Positions 56,137-64,000 of a stretch of 64,000 nt of DNA are shown piece after piece (positions within the stretch are counted from its first letter, which is position 1; every line of letters starts with the position of its first letter). The stretch covers positions 372,001 through 436,000 of the forward strand of contig NZ_BJCL01000002.1 of assembly GCF_005403045.1 (NCBI RefSeq). Direction: 5' to 3'. Under the pieces are notes generated by a model, which saw nothing but the letters and a program-made list of their open reading frames with translations, did not search any database and was not told the origin of the DNA. Source of the stretch: Pseudaquabacterium pictum. GTDB lineage: Bacteria; Pseudomonadota; Gammaproteobacteria; Burkholderiales; Burkholderiaceae_C. The position numbers and the translations under genes were made by a program.

Positions 56137-56212
56137 GCCGGTGTAGCTCAGTCGGTAGAGCAGCGCATTCGTAATGCGAAGGTCACCAGTTCGATTCCGG
56201 TCACCGGCACCA
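56137..56212 (+). tRNA. tRNA-Thr (CGT anticodon)
   Basis: The gene is 76 bases with an encoded CCA. The acceptor stem is GCCGGTG/CACCGGC, the D-stem GCTC/GAGC and the anticodon loop TTCGTAA. Two non-canonical pairs are seen: G27-A43 at the base of the anticodon stem and A52-C62 in the T-stem (ACCAG/CCGGT). It decodes ACG. A terminator follows. Confidence 0.95.
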
Positions 56213-56225
56213 CAGACGACGGATC

Positions 56226-56256
56226 AAGGGCCTGGCGCACGCCAGGCCCTTTTTTC
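56226..56256 (+). terminator. Intrinsic terminator after tRNA-Thr
   Basis: AAGGGCCTGGC and its complement GCCAGGCCCTT flank a short GCAC loop, and the T-run is six or more bases. It is well placed 13 bases after the tRNA. Confidence 0.9.
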
Positions 56257-56303
56257 TTGGCGCAGGCGCCTGACAGGGTCCGGGGGAAGTCCGCAGTCCG
56301 CAT

Positions 56304-56981
56304 TTAGCCGGATGCCGGCGTCGCCGCTGCTGGGGCGCTGAACCGCAGCTGCAGCCGCCCGGCCGCCACCACCGCCTGCGTGCGGGTGGTCACATTCAAG
56401 GCCCGAAGCACCGCCGAGGTATGGGCCTTCACCGTGCCGGCAGACAGGCCCAGTTCGCGTTCGATCAGCTTGGCAGGCTTGCCTTGCAGGATCAGGTACA
56501 GCACATCCGCCTGACGGGGCGTCAGGCCCAACTGCTCGGGATGCCTGGGGCCGGGCGCCTGAAATCCGGCCGCGGCCGGTTCGGCCGCCAGGAACACCGA
56601 CGGCGGCAGGTAGATGCCGTTGGACAGGATCAGGCGCAGCGCGGCCAGCATGACACCGGCGCTGGCGCTCTTGGGCACGAACCCCATGGCGCCGGCATCG
56701 AGCGCCTGCAGCACGGTAGGCTTGTCATCGACCGAAGACAGGGCCACCAACGGCACGGCTGGATGCCGGACGCGCATCAGTGCCATGCCGCTGAGCCCGC
56801 CCATGCCGGGCATGCCCAGGTCCATCACCACCAGATCCACATCGGGATGGGCCGCGAGCAACTCCAGCGCCGCTTCGGCAGAGCCGGCGCCCAGCACCTG
56901 CAGCGGATCGGCCAAGGGCTGCAGCAGCAGCGCCATGCCTTCCCGGAACAGCTGATGGTCATCCACGAGCAGCACCTTCAT
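56304..56981 (-). CDS. LuxR/NarL-type response regulator
   Basis: This is a 225-residue response regulator. The receiver carries D8-D9, phosphoacceptor Asp54 (V-V-M-D-L-G-M-P) and Lys104 (F-V-P-K-S). The C-terminal LuxR helix-turn-helix includes L-T-P-R-Q-A-D-V-L and L-S-A-G-T-V-K-A-H-T-S. The ATG at 56981 is the natural start of the receiver fold. It is divergent from the PAS-LuxR gene, and the hybrid kinase 740 bases away is its likely partner, perhaps through that kinase's receiver. Confidence 0.9.
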   Translation of the reverse strand: MKVLLVDDHQLFREGMALLLQPLADPLQVLGAGSAEAALELLAAHPDVDLVVMDLGMPGMGGLSGMALMRVRHPAVPLVALSSVDDKPTVLQALDAGAMGFVPKSASAGVMLAALRLILSNGIYLPPSVFLAAEPAAAGFQAPGPRHPEQLGLTPRQADVLYLILQGKPAKLIERELGLSAGTVKAHTSAVLRALNVTTRTQAVVAAGRLQLRFSAPAAATPASG

Positions 56982-57165
56982 CGCCGAGCCCTCTCCAGGT
57001 TGCCGACGCATGCTATCGCCTGGGCCGGCCAGACAGGCGTGTCTGGCCACGTGTGTCGGCCCAGCCACTTGGATGAGCCAAACGGCCAATCGACGTACCG
57101 CCGACGCCGCGCTGCAATGCCGGCTTGCCGCGTCCCGAGACGGGGCTCACGACAAGGAGGACGCG

Positions 57166-57816
57166 ATGGCCTGGATTGACACGCAAACCCTGCCGACCTG
57201 GCAACCCATGCAGCCTGCAAGCCACACCGACCTGTCGGTGCTGATGCATGTGCTGGACCAGATCGACTACGGCATCGCGCTCGGCGGTGCGGGCCTGGGC
57301 TGGCAATGCAACCGCACCGCCCGTCTGCAGCTCGCCGAGCCCGACGCACCGCTTGGCCTGCGGGCGAACGAGATCGTGGCGCAGGATGCGGCCCAGACCA
57401 GCATCTTGAGGAGCGCCGTGCATGTCGCTCAGACCCAGCGGCATCGCCGGCTGCTGACGTTCGCCAACGGTGCACGGCGCGTCAGCGTGGCCGTGGTCCC
57501 GGTGGGCCAGGACGGCGAGGCCGGGAACCCGTCGGTGATGCTGTTGCTGGGGCGACGCGCCGTGTGCGCGCGGCTCACGACCCAGCAGTTCTGCACCCTC
57601 CACGGCCTGACGCCCGCCGAGTCGGACGTGCTCGCTGCCGTCTTGGCTGGGCGCGCACCGCGCGAGATCGCCGTGGCGCACGGCGTGTCGGTGACCACGG
57701 TGCGCTCGCAGGTCTCGGCGATCAAGGCCAAGACGGGCGCCAAGCGGCTGCAGGAAGTTCTGCTGCAGGTGGCGCTGCTGCCTCCGCTGGTGCCGCTGTT
57801 CGAGACCATCCGCTAG
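57166..57816 (+). CDS. PAS-like sensor/LuxR-type helix-turn-helix regulator
   Basis: This is a 216-residue protein. Residues about 20-130 have a PAS-like pattern (V-L-D-Q-I-D-Y-G-I-A-L, L-G-W-Q-C-N-R-T-A) and no receiver Asp. A LuxR-family helix-turn-helix follows at about 145-205 (L-T-P-A-E-S-D-V-L, G-V-S-V-T-T-V-R-S-Q). AAGGAGG is five bases before the ATG. Its last 95 bases are also coding for the kinase on the other strand. Confidence 0.82.
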   Translation: MAWIDTQTLPTWQPMQPASHTDLSVLMHVLDQIDYGIALGGAGLGWQCNRTARLQLAEPDAPLGLRANEIVAQDAAQTSILRSAVHVAQTQRHRRLLTFANGARRVSVAVVPVGQDGEAGNPSVMLLLGRRAVCARLTTQQFCTLHGLTPAESDVLAAVLAGRAPREIAVAHGVSVTTVRSQVSAIKAKTGAKRLQEVLLQVALLPPLVPLFETIR

Positions 57817-59575
57817 GGCCGGCAAGCAGTTCATGGGCCGCGACCAGCAAGCGGCGCGCGGAGACAGGCTTGCGCAGCACCACCACACCTGGCGCGGCCC
57901 CTGCGGCAGCGGGCTCGAGGCCCGTGTCGGCGGTGACCAGCAACGCGGGGATGGGCAGGTCATACCGGGCCCGCAGCGCCAGCAGCAACGCCTGTCCGGT
58001 GTCCCGGGCGCCGAGGCGCCAGTCGGTGAGCAGCAGGTCCGGCGCGCGCAGGTGCCGCTCCAGCTCGTCCAGCAATCCGGCAGCGCCCGCCTCGGACACC
58101 ACCAGACAGCCCTGTGCCATGAACAACGCGGCGGTGGCCTCGCGGCTGGTGGCGTCATCATCGACGACCGCCACGAACGCCCCTTTCAGCGCTGACAGCC
58201 AGGCGTCGGGCACCGGCCCCGGAACCGCCAACGGCGCAGTGCGGGCCGCCGCCATGTGAACGGCGAAGCAGGAGCCGCGGCCCGGGCGGCTGGCCAGCCG
58301 CACCGCATGTCCCAGGACCTGGGCGCTGCGCTGCACGATCGACAGGCCCAGACCCAGGCCCTGGCGGCCCTCACCCGGGGCGGCCAGACGCATGAACTCG
58401 TCGAACACCGCGGCCTGGTGTTCTGACGCGATGCCGGGACCGCTGTCCCAGACCTGCAGTTCCCAGCCACCCTGACGTGGCCGGCACGCCACCAGCACAC
58501 CGCCGCGCCGGGTGTAGGCCACCGCATTGGCCACCAGGTTGTGGGCGATGCGGCCCAGCAGCATCGCATCGCTGTGCACCGCACCCCGGCACATGCGCAC
58601 CCGCAGGCGCAGGCCCTTGGCAGCGGCCTGTGGCGACCAGGTCTGATCGATCTGCGCCAGCAGCGCGTGAAGCGAGACTGCGGTCCGGTCCGGTTGAACC
58701 GCGCCGGCATCGAGCTTGGAGATGTCGAGCAGGCTGCCGAACAGGTCCTCCATCAGGTGCACAGACTGCTGCGCCTTGTGCGCCAAAGCCTCCACCTCCA
58801 TCGGCGCGTTTGCACGCTCCTTCAGCAGGCCCACCAGCAGCCCGATCGCGTGCATCGGTTGCCGCAGGTCATGGCTGGCGGCTGCCAGGAAGCGTGTCTT
58901 GGCAGCGCTGGCCCGTTCGGCCGCGCTGCGGGCCGCCTCGGCGTCGATGCGCGCCCGCTCCAGTTGCAAGGCCAGGTCGCGTTCGCGCTGCAGCGTGTTC
59001 ACCTGGGCCCGGGTGAACAGCGCCACCACGGTGCCGAACAGCAGGTATCCCAGCCCGATGAAGAGCTGGAAGCGGCCCGGCCTGGACAGCAGACCGGCCG
59101 CGAACAGGCCGCTGGTGATCATCACGAACCAGGCCACCTGCTGGTCATGCACCGCCCGGCCGACCGCGCCGCCCATGGTGATCAAGGCAATCGCGGCCAC
59201 CAGCAGCATCTGGTGTTCGAGATCGCTGCCCGGCAGCATCAGGAACGCCGATGCACCCCACAGGCAGGCCAACAGTGCCGCGTTGAATCGCAGGCGCCGG
59301 CTCAGGTGCTCGATCTGTCCGGCCTCGGCCACCCGCACGCGCGCAGCGATCCTGCAGCCGCGCAGCAGCAGAAGGCTGATCACGCCAGCCCAGCCAAAGC
59401 AGCGCACCGCCGCCGGCCCATCCGGCTGGCCGCCCCACATGCCAGCGGCCAGCAGCCAGGCACTGGCCAGCCCGATGAGCAGGCTCTTCGGCGTCTCGCT
59501 GGCGATGAACCGCGCCTGCAGGTCGCGCGCAGACTCCAGGCCACCGGTCGGCGGTGCCGACGGCGGCATGGTCAC
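57722..59575 (-). CDS. Hybrid sensor histidine kinase with C-terminal receiver
   Basis: This is a 617-residue membrane kinase. About six hydrophobic helices occupy residues 30-190, followed by a coiled linker. HisKA has phospho-His235 in A-A-S-H-D-L-R-Q-P-M-H. The ATPase domain shows N-L-V-A-N-A-V-A-Y, D-S-G-P-G-I and G-L-G-L-G-L. A receiver with V-D-D-D (471-474), Asp518 and V-L-R-K-P-V follows. No periplasmic sensor is evident, so the signal may be sensed in the membrane. The last 30-odd residues are Ala/Pro rich and overlap the convergent LuxR gene. Its start overlaps the YiiX-like gene stop by four bases. Confidence 0.88.
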   Translation of the reverse strand: MTMPPSAPPTGGLESARDLQARFIASETPKSLLIGLASAWLLAAGMWGGQPDGPAAVRCFGWAGVISLLLLRGCRIAARVRVAEAGQIEHLSRRLRFNAALLACLWGASAFLMLPGSDLEHQMLLVAAIALITMGGAVGRAVHDQQVAWFVMITSGLFAAGLLSRPGRFQLFIGLGYLLFGTVVALFTRAQVNTLQRERDLALQLERARIDAEAARSAAERASAAKTRFLAAASHDLRQPMHAIGLLVGLLKERANAPMEVEALAHKAQQSVHLMEDLFGSLLDISKLDAGAVQPDRTAVSLHALLAQIDQTWSPQAAAKGLRLRVRMCRGAVHSDAMLLGRIAHNLVANAVAYTRRGGVLVACRPRQGGWELQVWDSGPGIASEHQAAVFDEFMRLAAPGEGRQGLGLGLSIVQRSAQVLGHAVRLASRPGRGSCFAVHMAAARTAPLAVPGPVPDAWLSALKGAFVAVVDDDATSREATAALFMAQGCLVVSEAGAAGLLDELERHLRAPDLLLTDWRLGARDTGQALLLALRARYDLPIPALLVTADTGLEPAAAGAAPGVVVLRKPVSARRLLVAAHELLAGPSGWSRTAAPAEAAAPPAAELPAAAWRPSWP

Positions 59576-60441
59576 GGCACCAGCGTTCCCAGGAACGTGA
59601 ACGACGCGCTGTCGGCAAAGTCCTGGGGCAAGGTCAGCTCAGGATTGACCGCACCCCCTCCGACCGGGAGGAAGAGCCCGGCCACCGATTTCTGACGCGC
59701 CTGGACGACCAGCGACTGCAGGCCGGCAGAACCACCTTGGGCGCCGGTCAGGGAGCTCGCCAGCGCACCGAGGCCGCCGGTGCCGGCGGCGGCCAGCATC
59801 TCCTGCACGACACCCTCGGGTTCCGCGCCGCTGGCCTTCTGGTACTCGCGCAGGAGTTCCCACAGGTCGAAATCGGCGGGAAACGGGCGATCCGGGCGGG
59901 CGACGTGTTCAAAGCGCGGCGCCAGCAAGCCGGGCGGCTCCGTCTGCGCATCCCGGTAGGCCAGGTAGAGGAACTCGCTGCAGACGAGTCGCGTCGGGTC
60001 CTGGCGGACCAGGCGCGCCAGGAGGCTGCCGACCAGGCGCTGCACCAGGGTGCCACCCGGCATCTTGTTGCGCAGGGCGCAGATCAGCCCGAGCTCCAGC
60101 ATCTGGTTCAACGCAAAGTGCGCATCCTCGAGGCGACGGGCGCTCTCCTGCAACGCCTGCAGCACATCGGCCGGCAGTGGATCGGGCTGGCGCGGACGCA
60201 GCACATCGATGAAGTGGAAGGCCTTGCCGATGTTCTGAACGCGCGCGTCGAGCCGCTCGGCAAACAGCACGCCCGCCGACCGCGCCTCGGCAATCAAGCC
60301 TGGCTCGAACACCATGGCAATGTGGCTGTAGTCGCTGTCGCTGGCCCACATGATGAGCTTGGAGATCTCACCCTTGCTGGCGTGCAGCAGCAGGTCGCCG
60401 GGACGCAGGTCGCTCATCGAGACCATCGGTTTCGTGGACAT
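59572..60441 (-). CDS. YiiX/NlpC-P60-like permuted papain-fold protein
   Basis: This 289-residue protein starts L-R-P-G-D-L-L-L-H, typical of circularly permuted NlpC/P60 (YiiX/YebB, LRAT-like) enzymes. The catalytic His is in D-Y-S-H-I-A-M-V and the Cys in L-V-C-S-E-F-L-Y-L-A-Y. There is no signal peptide, so it may act on lipids or peptides in the cytosol. The C-terminal third is low-complexity Gly/Ala. GAGGGGGA lies about five bases upstream of the ATG. It is the first gene of a coupled pair with the hybrid kinase. Confidence 0.8.
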   Translation of the reverse strand: MSTKPMVSMSDLRPGDLLLHASKGEISKLIMWASDSDYSHIAMVFEPGLIAEARSAGVLFAERLDARVQNIGKAFHFIDVLRPRQPDPLPADVLQALQESARRLEDAHFALNQMLELGLICALRNKMPGGTLVQRLVGSLLARLVRQDPTRLVCSEFLYLAYRDAQTEPPGLLAPRFEHVARPDRPFPADFDLWELLREYQKASGAEPEGVVQEMLAAAGTGGLGALASSLTGAQGGSAGLQSLVVQARQKSVAGLFLPVGGGAVNPELTLPQDFADSASFTFLGTLVP

Positions 60442-60727
60442 CGGACTCCCCCTCGCAGATCGAGCCCGGCATTCTCGCGACGCCGGCCGCTGGCGACATC
60501 CCCAAAATTGCTGCTGCGATCGGCGCGTCCATCCCGTGACCGAGCCCTGCGCCGATGCCTGAGGCCATCCCCGCACCCCAGCCAGCCACCCGGTCGTCCC
60601 ACGATCGCAGCGAGCCGGCGTCCCGCCGCGGTGCCACACTGGCGGGGCCCGAAACCACCCCGGTGACGCGCCGCGCGCGCTGCGGCTTTCCCACCTCGTT
60701 TCGGACGGGGAGACAGCAGGCCAGGTC

Positions 60728-61107
60728 GTGCCACTGCGTCTTGAACCACACCTGGCCGACATCGCCGACCCGGCACGCCGGCAGGATTGCGTCGCCCTGG
60801 TGCAGCTGACGGCCCGGGCCACCGGGCAGGCACCGGCGATGTGGGGCACGGCGATTGTCGGCTTCGGCACCCACCGCTATCCGCCGGCCGGTGGCAAGAC
60901 CGGCACCATCTGCGCCGTGGGGTTCTCATCCCGAAAGCCGAGATTGTCTTCGACGGGCTGATGGACGGTGGTGCGGCTCCAACCCCGCCCGCGCTGGGCA
61001 AGTTCAAGACCGGCAAGGGCTGCATCAACGTCCAGCGGCTGGCCGACATCGATCAGGCGGTGCTGGCGCAACAGGTGGCGCAGGCCTTCGCCGCCAAGCA
61101 TGGCTGA
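60728..61107 (+). pseudogene. Frameshifted DUF1801 domain gene
   Basis: Two adjacent frames together spell a DUF1801 (YdhG-like) protein. The first gives P-A-M-W-G-T-A-I-V-G-F-G-T-H-R-Y and A-V-G-F-S-S-R-K. After a -1 shift near 60930-60940 the second gives A-E-I-V-F-D-G-L-M, L-G-K-F-K-T-G-K-G-C and V-Q-R-L-A-D-I-D. A one-base deletion (or sequencing error) explains it. The true start is uncertain; GTG at 60728 opens the visible part. Confidence 0.7.
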
Positions 61108-61444
61108 GGCGGCCAGCAGCGCCGCGGTGCACGCGCGTTTCCGCCTGATCCCGGACGTCCACCTGAGCCTGCAGGTTCACGGCAGCATCCTGCTGCCGCC
61201 GCGCTTCAACGCCGGCTGCGTGGACGGCAACGACAGCGTGGTGGCTGGCCACGTCGACAGGCAGGGCACGCTGTTCAACCTGGAGCCGCACAAGTGCAGC
61301 GACCCGTCCTGGTGCGACCAGCCGGCCCTGCCCGGCAACATGGTGACCTGCGTGCACCACGCCATCGACGCCATCGGCCGGGACCCGCCGTGCTCAGCGT
61401 TCGGCTGGAACGACGGCGCCGCGGCAGCGCGGCTGCCCGGCTGA
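61100..61444 (+). CDS. Hypothetical small protein
   Basis: This is a 114-residue reading frame whose start overlaps the end of the DUF1801 remnant by eight bases. It has four cysteines, in G-C-V-D-G-N-D, H-K-C-S-D, S-W-C-D-Q and V-T-C-V-H-H, and C-S-A-F-G-W near the end adds a fifth. I recognise no family and see no Shine-Dalgarno. It may be real, or the C-terminal part of a larger decayed gene. Confidence 0.4.
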   Translation: MAEAASSAAVHARFRLIPDVHLSLQVHGSILLPPRFNAGCVDGNDSVVAGHVDRQGTLFNLEPHKCSDPSWCDQPALPGNMVTCVHHAIDAIGRDPPCSAFGWNDGAAAARLPG

Positions 61445-61465
61445 ACCGCCGGCCCGAGCCGGCAC

Positions 61466-63301
61466 TCACAGCCCGGCGTCGATCGGCGCGCCCGGTTGCC
61501 AGACGCATTCCTCGAACACCCGGTGGCGGCAACGGCTGCACACCGCGCCATCGAGCTGCGGCACGATGGTGGCAATGGCGCGCCGCTTGTCGGGGAAGAC
61601 ATGGTCGCGGCCCAGCCGGTCGAGGAAGCCGGTGCGCTGCCACAGCGCCAGCACCTGCGGCCGCGGCCGGTGGAAGTACAGCGCACCGCCCAGCTCGGCG
61701 CGGCGGCTGCGCTCGGTCTCCCACATCTCGGCCGCCGCCAGGTCGATGGTGTTCATGCTCTTGGCCATCACCAGCAGGTGGCGCTGGCCGGTGGGGCTGG
61801 CGGCAGCACGCTCGCGCAGACCGCGCAGCCGGTCGGCCACATGCGTCACCGCACCGAACCAGACCGATCCCTCCATGCGCAACAGCTTGAGCTGCGGGCA
61901 CTCGGGCAGCGTGCCCGGCGGCGGCGCGATGGACTCGCCCACGTCGCCCACATCGCCAAGAATCACGAAGGGCCGGCCTGCGCCCTGGCGGTCGAAGCCC
62001 ATGGTGCGCAGCGCCGGCCGGGCGCTGCGGTACAGGTAGACCACCAGCGACAGCATCACGCCGGCCAGCACCGCCATCTCCAGCTGCACCGTCAGCGTGG
62101 CCAGCGCCGTGGCCGCGGCCACCGCGAACTCGCTGGCGTCGTCGCGCCACACCCGCCGCCAGGCCGCATGGTCGAACAGCGACCAGGCCACCGTCAGCAG
62201 CAGACCCGCCACCGCGGCCAGCGGGATCCAGGCCAGCACTGGCCCGGCCAGCGCCACCAGCAGCACCAGCAGCAGCGACGCGGCCACCGCGGCCATCGGT
62301 GTGCGGGCGCCGGCCTCCAGGTTGGGCACCGACCGGTTCAGCGAGCCGCACACCACCATGCCGCCGCTGCAGGCCGCCGCCAGGTTGCCCAGGCCCTGGC
62401 CCAGGCACTCGCGGTTGGCGTCCAGCGCATCGCCGGTGCGTGTGGCCAGCGTCTTGGCGATGGCCATCGACTGGCCCAGGGCCACGATGGTCAGCGCCAG
62501 TGCCGCCTGCAGCAGCGGAGAACCCAGCGGCAGCAGCCGGTCGGCATCCTCCCAGGGCCAGCGCCACTGCGGCAGGGCCGATGGCGGGCTGCCCACCAGC
62601 AGCGGCAGCGGCCCCGGCAGCGGATGCCGGGTGCACCACCAGCCGGCGGCGATGCCCAGCAACAGCGCCAGCAGCAGGTAGGGCCCGCTGCGCCACCAGC
62701 GCCGGCCGGCCAGCGCAGCCACCAGCGTCAGCCCGCCCACGGCCAGGGCCGACGGCGCCACGCCGTGCTGCCAGGCCTGCCAGGGCGACACCCGGCCCTC
62801 GGCGCCCAGCAGCCCGGCCACCGCATACCAGGCGATCAGCCCGGCCGCGCCGGTGGTGAAGCCCAGCATCACCGCCGGCGAGACAAAGTTGGCCAAGGTC
62901 CCCAGCCGGGCCACGGCCAGGCCGATCTGCAGCAGGCCGACCAGCAGGGTCAGCCCCAGGGCCAGCGGCAGCAGCAGGCTGGGGTCGCCGGCGGCCAGCG
63001 GCACCAGCATCGCGCCCAGCGCCAGCGCGGTGGCATTGGTCGGCCCCGACATCACATGCCGGCTGGCGCCGCCCAGGGCCGCCACCGCGCAGGGCAGCGC
63101 TGCAGCCGCCAGGCCCATGGCCGGCGGCAGCCCGGCCAGCGCCGCGAAGGCGATGCCCTGGGGCAGCACCAGCAGCGCCCCCAGCAGGCCGGCCTGGATG
63201 TCGCCGCGCCAGCTGGCCGCGCTGAGCTGCCCCAGCCACGGCCAGAGCCGCAGCGCCAGGGGCGGTTGGGGTGGCGCGTCGGTGGGCGCGTGGATCGGCA
63301 T
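61466..63301 (-). CDS. SulP family anion transporter with STAS domain and Cys-rich tail
   Basis: This is a 611-residue inner-membrane transporter for sulfate, bicarbonate or another anion. About 11-12 helices occupy the first 440 residues, with P-Q-G-I-A-F-A-A-L-A-G-L-P-P near the start and S-G-P-T-N-A-T-A in helix 3. A STAS domain (about 450-560) follows, with M-A-K-S-M-N-T-I-D-L. The tail contains C-S-R-C-R-H-R-V-F-E-E-C, a C-x2-C-x7-C pattern unusual after STAS that could bind metal. Confidence 0.9.
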   Translation of the reverse strand: MPIHAPTDAPPQPPLALRLWPWLGQLSAASWRGDIQAGLLGALLVLPQGIAFAALAGLPPAMGLAAAALPCAVAALGGASRHVMSGPTNATALALGAMLVPLAAGDPSLLLPLALGLTLLVGLLQIGLAVARLGTLANFVSPAVMLGFTTGAAGLIAWYAVAGLLGAEGRVSPWQAWQHGVAPSALAVGGLTLVAALAGRRWWRSGPYLLLALLLGIAAGWWCTRHPLPGPLPLLVGSPPSALPQWRWPWEDADRLLPLGSPLLQAALALTIVALGQSMAIAKTLATRTGDALDANRECLGQGLGNLAAACSGGMVVCGSLNRSVPNLEAGARTPMAAVAASLLLVLLVALAGPVLAWIPLAAVAGLLLTVAWSLFDHAAWRRVWRDDASEFAVAAATALATLTVQLEMAVLAGVMLSLVVYLYRSARPALRTMGFDRQGAGRPFVILGDVGDVGESIAPPPGTLPECPQLKLLRMEGSVWFGAVTHVADRLRGLRERAAASPTGQRHLLVMAKSMNTIDLAAAEMWETERSRRAELGGALYFHRPRPQVLALWQRTGFLDRLGRDHVFPDKRRAIATIVPQLDGAVCSRCRHRVFEECVWQPGAPIDAGL

Positions 63302-63307
63302 GGGGCA

Positions 63308-63313
63308 AGCGTA
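63308..63313 (-). promoter_or_regulatory. -10-like element TACGCT for the SulP gene
   Basis: On the minus strand TACGCT ends six bases before the ATG at 63301, with no Shine-Dalgarno between, as at the other short-spaced starts. Confidence 0.4.
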
Positions 63314-63430
63314 GCAGTGCACACAGACCACCGGGCGCGGCGGCGGGTGGGCCGGCCGCGGCGGGCCACAATCAGTGCATGGCGCGGTGCTGCGCCACCC
63401 CGCGCCAACGCTCGCCTGTCCACTGCCGCC

Positions 63431-64000
63431 ATGCATCCTGCCACTGTCCCCGCCGGCCTGCCGCGTCCCGTTGCCGCCGGGCGCCCGCCGGGTTGGCGGC
63501 CGTGGCCGCGGGTGCTGCTGTCGGTGCCGATGACGCTGCTGGTGGCCCTGCTGCTGGGCGCGCCGGCCGCGCTGGGCGCCACGCCGGCAGTCGGCATGCT
63601 GCGCATCGCCAGCGCCTTCGACCCGCAGTCGATGGACCCGCATGCGGTGGCCCTGCTGTACCACGCGCGGGTGGCCTTCCAGATCCACGATGCGCTGGTC
63701 AACCGCGATGCCGACTTCAAGCTGGAGCCGGCGCTGGCCACCCGCTGGCAGATGACCGCCCCGGCCACCTGGCGCTTCTTCCTGCGCAGCGGTGTGCGCT
63801 TCCACGACGGCAGCGCCTTCACCGCCGACGACGTGGTGTTCTCGATCCAGCGCGCCCAGGGGCCGACCTCGCAGCGCGCCTTCACCCTGAAGGGCATCCG
63901 CAGCGTGCGCAAGGTCGACGCGCTGACGGTCGACTTCGAGCTGGATGCACCCGACGCGGTGCTGCCCGAGAAGCTGCTGCAGGTGGCGATGATGAGCCAG
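63431..64000 (+). CDS. ABC transporter substrate-binding protein, family 5 (partial, runs off the window)
   Basis: A frame of 190 codons stays open to the window edge. A long signal region (hydrophobic stretch about 28-50, ending A-L-G-A) precedes L-R-I-A-S-A-F-D-P-Q-S-M-D-P-H. R-F-H-D-G-S-A-F-T-A-D-D-V-V-F-S-I follows, the signature of family 5 peptide/nickel binding proteins (DppA/OppA type). It is divergent from sulP, and permease and ATPase genes would be expected to the right. Confidence 0.9.
   Translation, partial: MHPATVPAGLPRPVAAGRPPGWRPWPRVLLSVPMTLLVALLLGAPAALGATPAVGMLRIASAFDPQSMDPHAVALLYHARVAFQIHDALVNRDADFKLEPALATRWQMTAPATWRFFLRSGVRFHDGSAFTADDVVFSIQRAQGPTSQRAFTLKGIRSVRKVDALTVDFELDAPDAVLPEKLLQVAMMSQ

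Overview
The window looks like chromosomal DNA from a very GC-rich (about 70% by eye) betaproteobacterium of the order Burkholderiales, probably near the Rubrivivax/Leptothrix/Ideonella/Aquabacterium group. This rests on the composition, on the ompR-envZ / ispF-ispD / mfd neighbourhood, on the homogentisate cluster and on the type of hybrid kinase present. It is an inference, not a species call. About 58 protein genes or gene fragments and two tRNAs are packed tightly, with many 4-base ATGA overlaps and several convergent pairs with no gap. No gene-free stretch exceeds 300 bases. I see no insertion sequence, prophage, CRISPR array or origin.

Layout. 1-7 kb: MarR regulator and outer-membrane efflux factor, then an ABC exporter, a beta-lactamase-like hydrolase, a Gre-factor-like protein and an MFS exporter. 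7-12 kb: phospholipase D-family lipoprotein, then a two-gene unit consisting of a secreted zinc PLC/S1-P1-nuclease-like protein and a SLOG plus NDT/TIR-like protein. 12-15 kb: thyA-folA, a TauD-type oxygenase and an exported YgiD-like dioxygenase. 15-24 kb: a phenol-sensor-type sigma-54 activator divergent from one operon encoding an aromatic aldehyde dehydrogenase, a complete branched-chain-type (HAAT) ABC importer and a coniferyl alcohol dehydrogenase-like SDR. A sigma-54 promoter and a candidate activator site lie between them. 24-29 kb: PLP dehydratase and argE from a very compact divergent promoter, an amidase and an RNA methyltransferase.

28.8-34.2 kb: a five-gene homogentisate cluster (MBL-fold protein, FAD hydroxylase, DUF2783, hmgA, fahA) behind a strong sigma-70 promoter with palindromic operators. 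34-45 kb: hydrolase, TerC, membrane protein, tRNA-Val, relA, a second hydrolase, bdhA, SIMPL protein, ompR-envZ. 45-56 kb: ispD-ispF, mfd, a VWA lipoprotein, an orphan DUF4212 gene, prfB with its programmed frameshift, pepN, fbp, tRNA-Thr. 56-60.5 kb: a signalling cluster (LuxR response regulator, PAS-LuxR regulator, hybrid kinase, YiiX-like peptidase). 60.5-64 kb: a frameshifted DUF1801 gene, an unknown small ORF, a SulP transporter and the start of a family 5 solute-binding protein.

The strongest candidates for undescribed biology are the secreted metalloenzyme/SLOG-effector pair (8.7-11.7 kb) and the phenolic-responsive sigma-54 uptake and oxidation island (15.0-24.1 kb). A recurring promoter architecture also stands out: at several genes a -10 hexamer sits 6-8 bases before the start codon, which implies leaderless messages.
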